This document shows positions 7,031-7,055 of a stretch of 7,055 bases of DNA, one piece after another (the stretch's first letter is position 1; each line of letters opens with the position of its first letter). The translations under genes were made by a program, and so were the position numbers. Source of the stretch: Oligoflexales bacterium (GTDB lineage Bacteria; Bdellovibrionota; Oligoflexia; Oligoflexales; Oligoflexaceae); the NCBI GenBank assembly GCA_015232735.1, contig JADFZC010000129.1, forward strand, positions 1 to 7,055. The letters run 5' to 3'. Below the pieces are notes generated by a model. The model worked only from the letters and a program-made list of their open reading frames with translations. It did not search any database and was not told the DNA's origin.

Positions 7031-7055
7031 TCGCGTTCAATTATTTTCAGGGGAA

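Noticed and set aside
6985..7055. An ATG frame of 23 codons open to the window end on the + strand, as the start of a downstream gene
   Set aside because: There is no ribosome binding site at a useful distance (only GGA touching the ATG), a frame this short stays open often by chance, and the peptide matches nothing I recognise.

Overview
This window holds the 3' part of recC, a complete recB and a complete recD. Together they encode the RecBCD enzyme (exodeoxyribonuclease V), the bacterial helicase-nuclease that processes double-strand DNA ends for recombinational repair and degrades foreign linear DNA. All three genes are on the + strand in the order recC-recB-recD. The gaps are 1 base (recC-recB) and 2 bases (recB-recD), so they look like one transcription unit with closely coupled translation.

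Region by region: bases 1-1326 are the last 441 codons of recC, whose start lies upstream of the window. Bases 1328-4846 are recB (1172 aa), with all superfamily 1A helicase motifs and an intact C-terminal nuclease site. Bases 4849-6921 are recD (690 aa), with all superfamily 1B helicase motifs. Bases 6922-7055 are an AT-rich stretch with no supported gene, only weak stem-loop candidates. No promoter is visible, because the 5' end of the operon is outside the window. No tRNA, rRNA, CRISPR array or recognisable insertion sequence was seen.

How the genes work together: by family knowledge, RecB moves 3'->5' on one strand and carries the only nuclease. RecD moves 5'->3' on the other strand. RecC holds the two motors, splits the duplex and scans for Chi. 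Every catalytic residue I could check is present, so the RecB and RecD subunits look functional.

The base composition is moderate in GC. A full RecBCD points to a bacterium outside the typical AddAB or AdnAB groups. The wording of the RecC C-terminus and the gene order remind me of Desulfobacterota (the former Deltaproteobacteria), but this is a weak inference and other Gram-negative-type phyla remain possible.

I see no new biological system here; this is a classical repair operon. The most unusual signal is an abrupt change in codon usage and GC skew over the last 200-300 bases of recD: C-ending codons almost vanish and G greatly exceeds C, while the protein motifs stay intact. Secondary points are an acidic linker in RecB, altered residues in otherwise conserved RecD motifs, a high density of GATC, and a perfect E. 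coli-type Chi octamer inside the odd tail.
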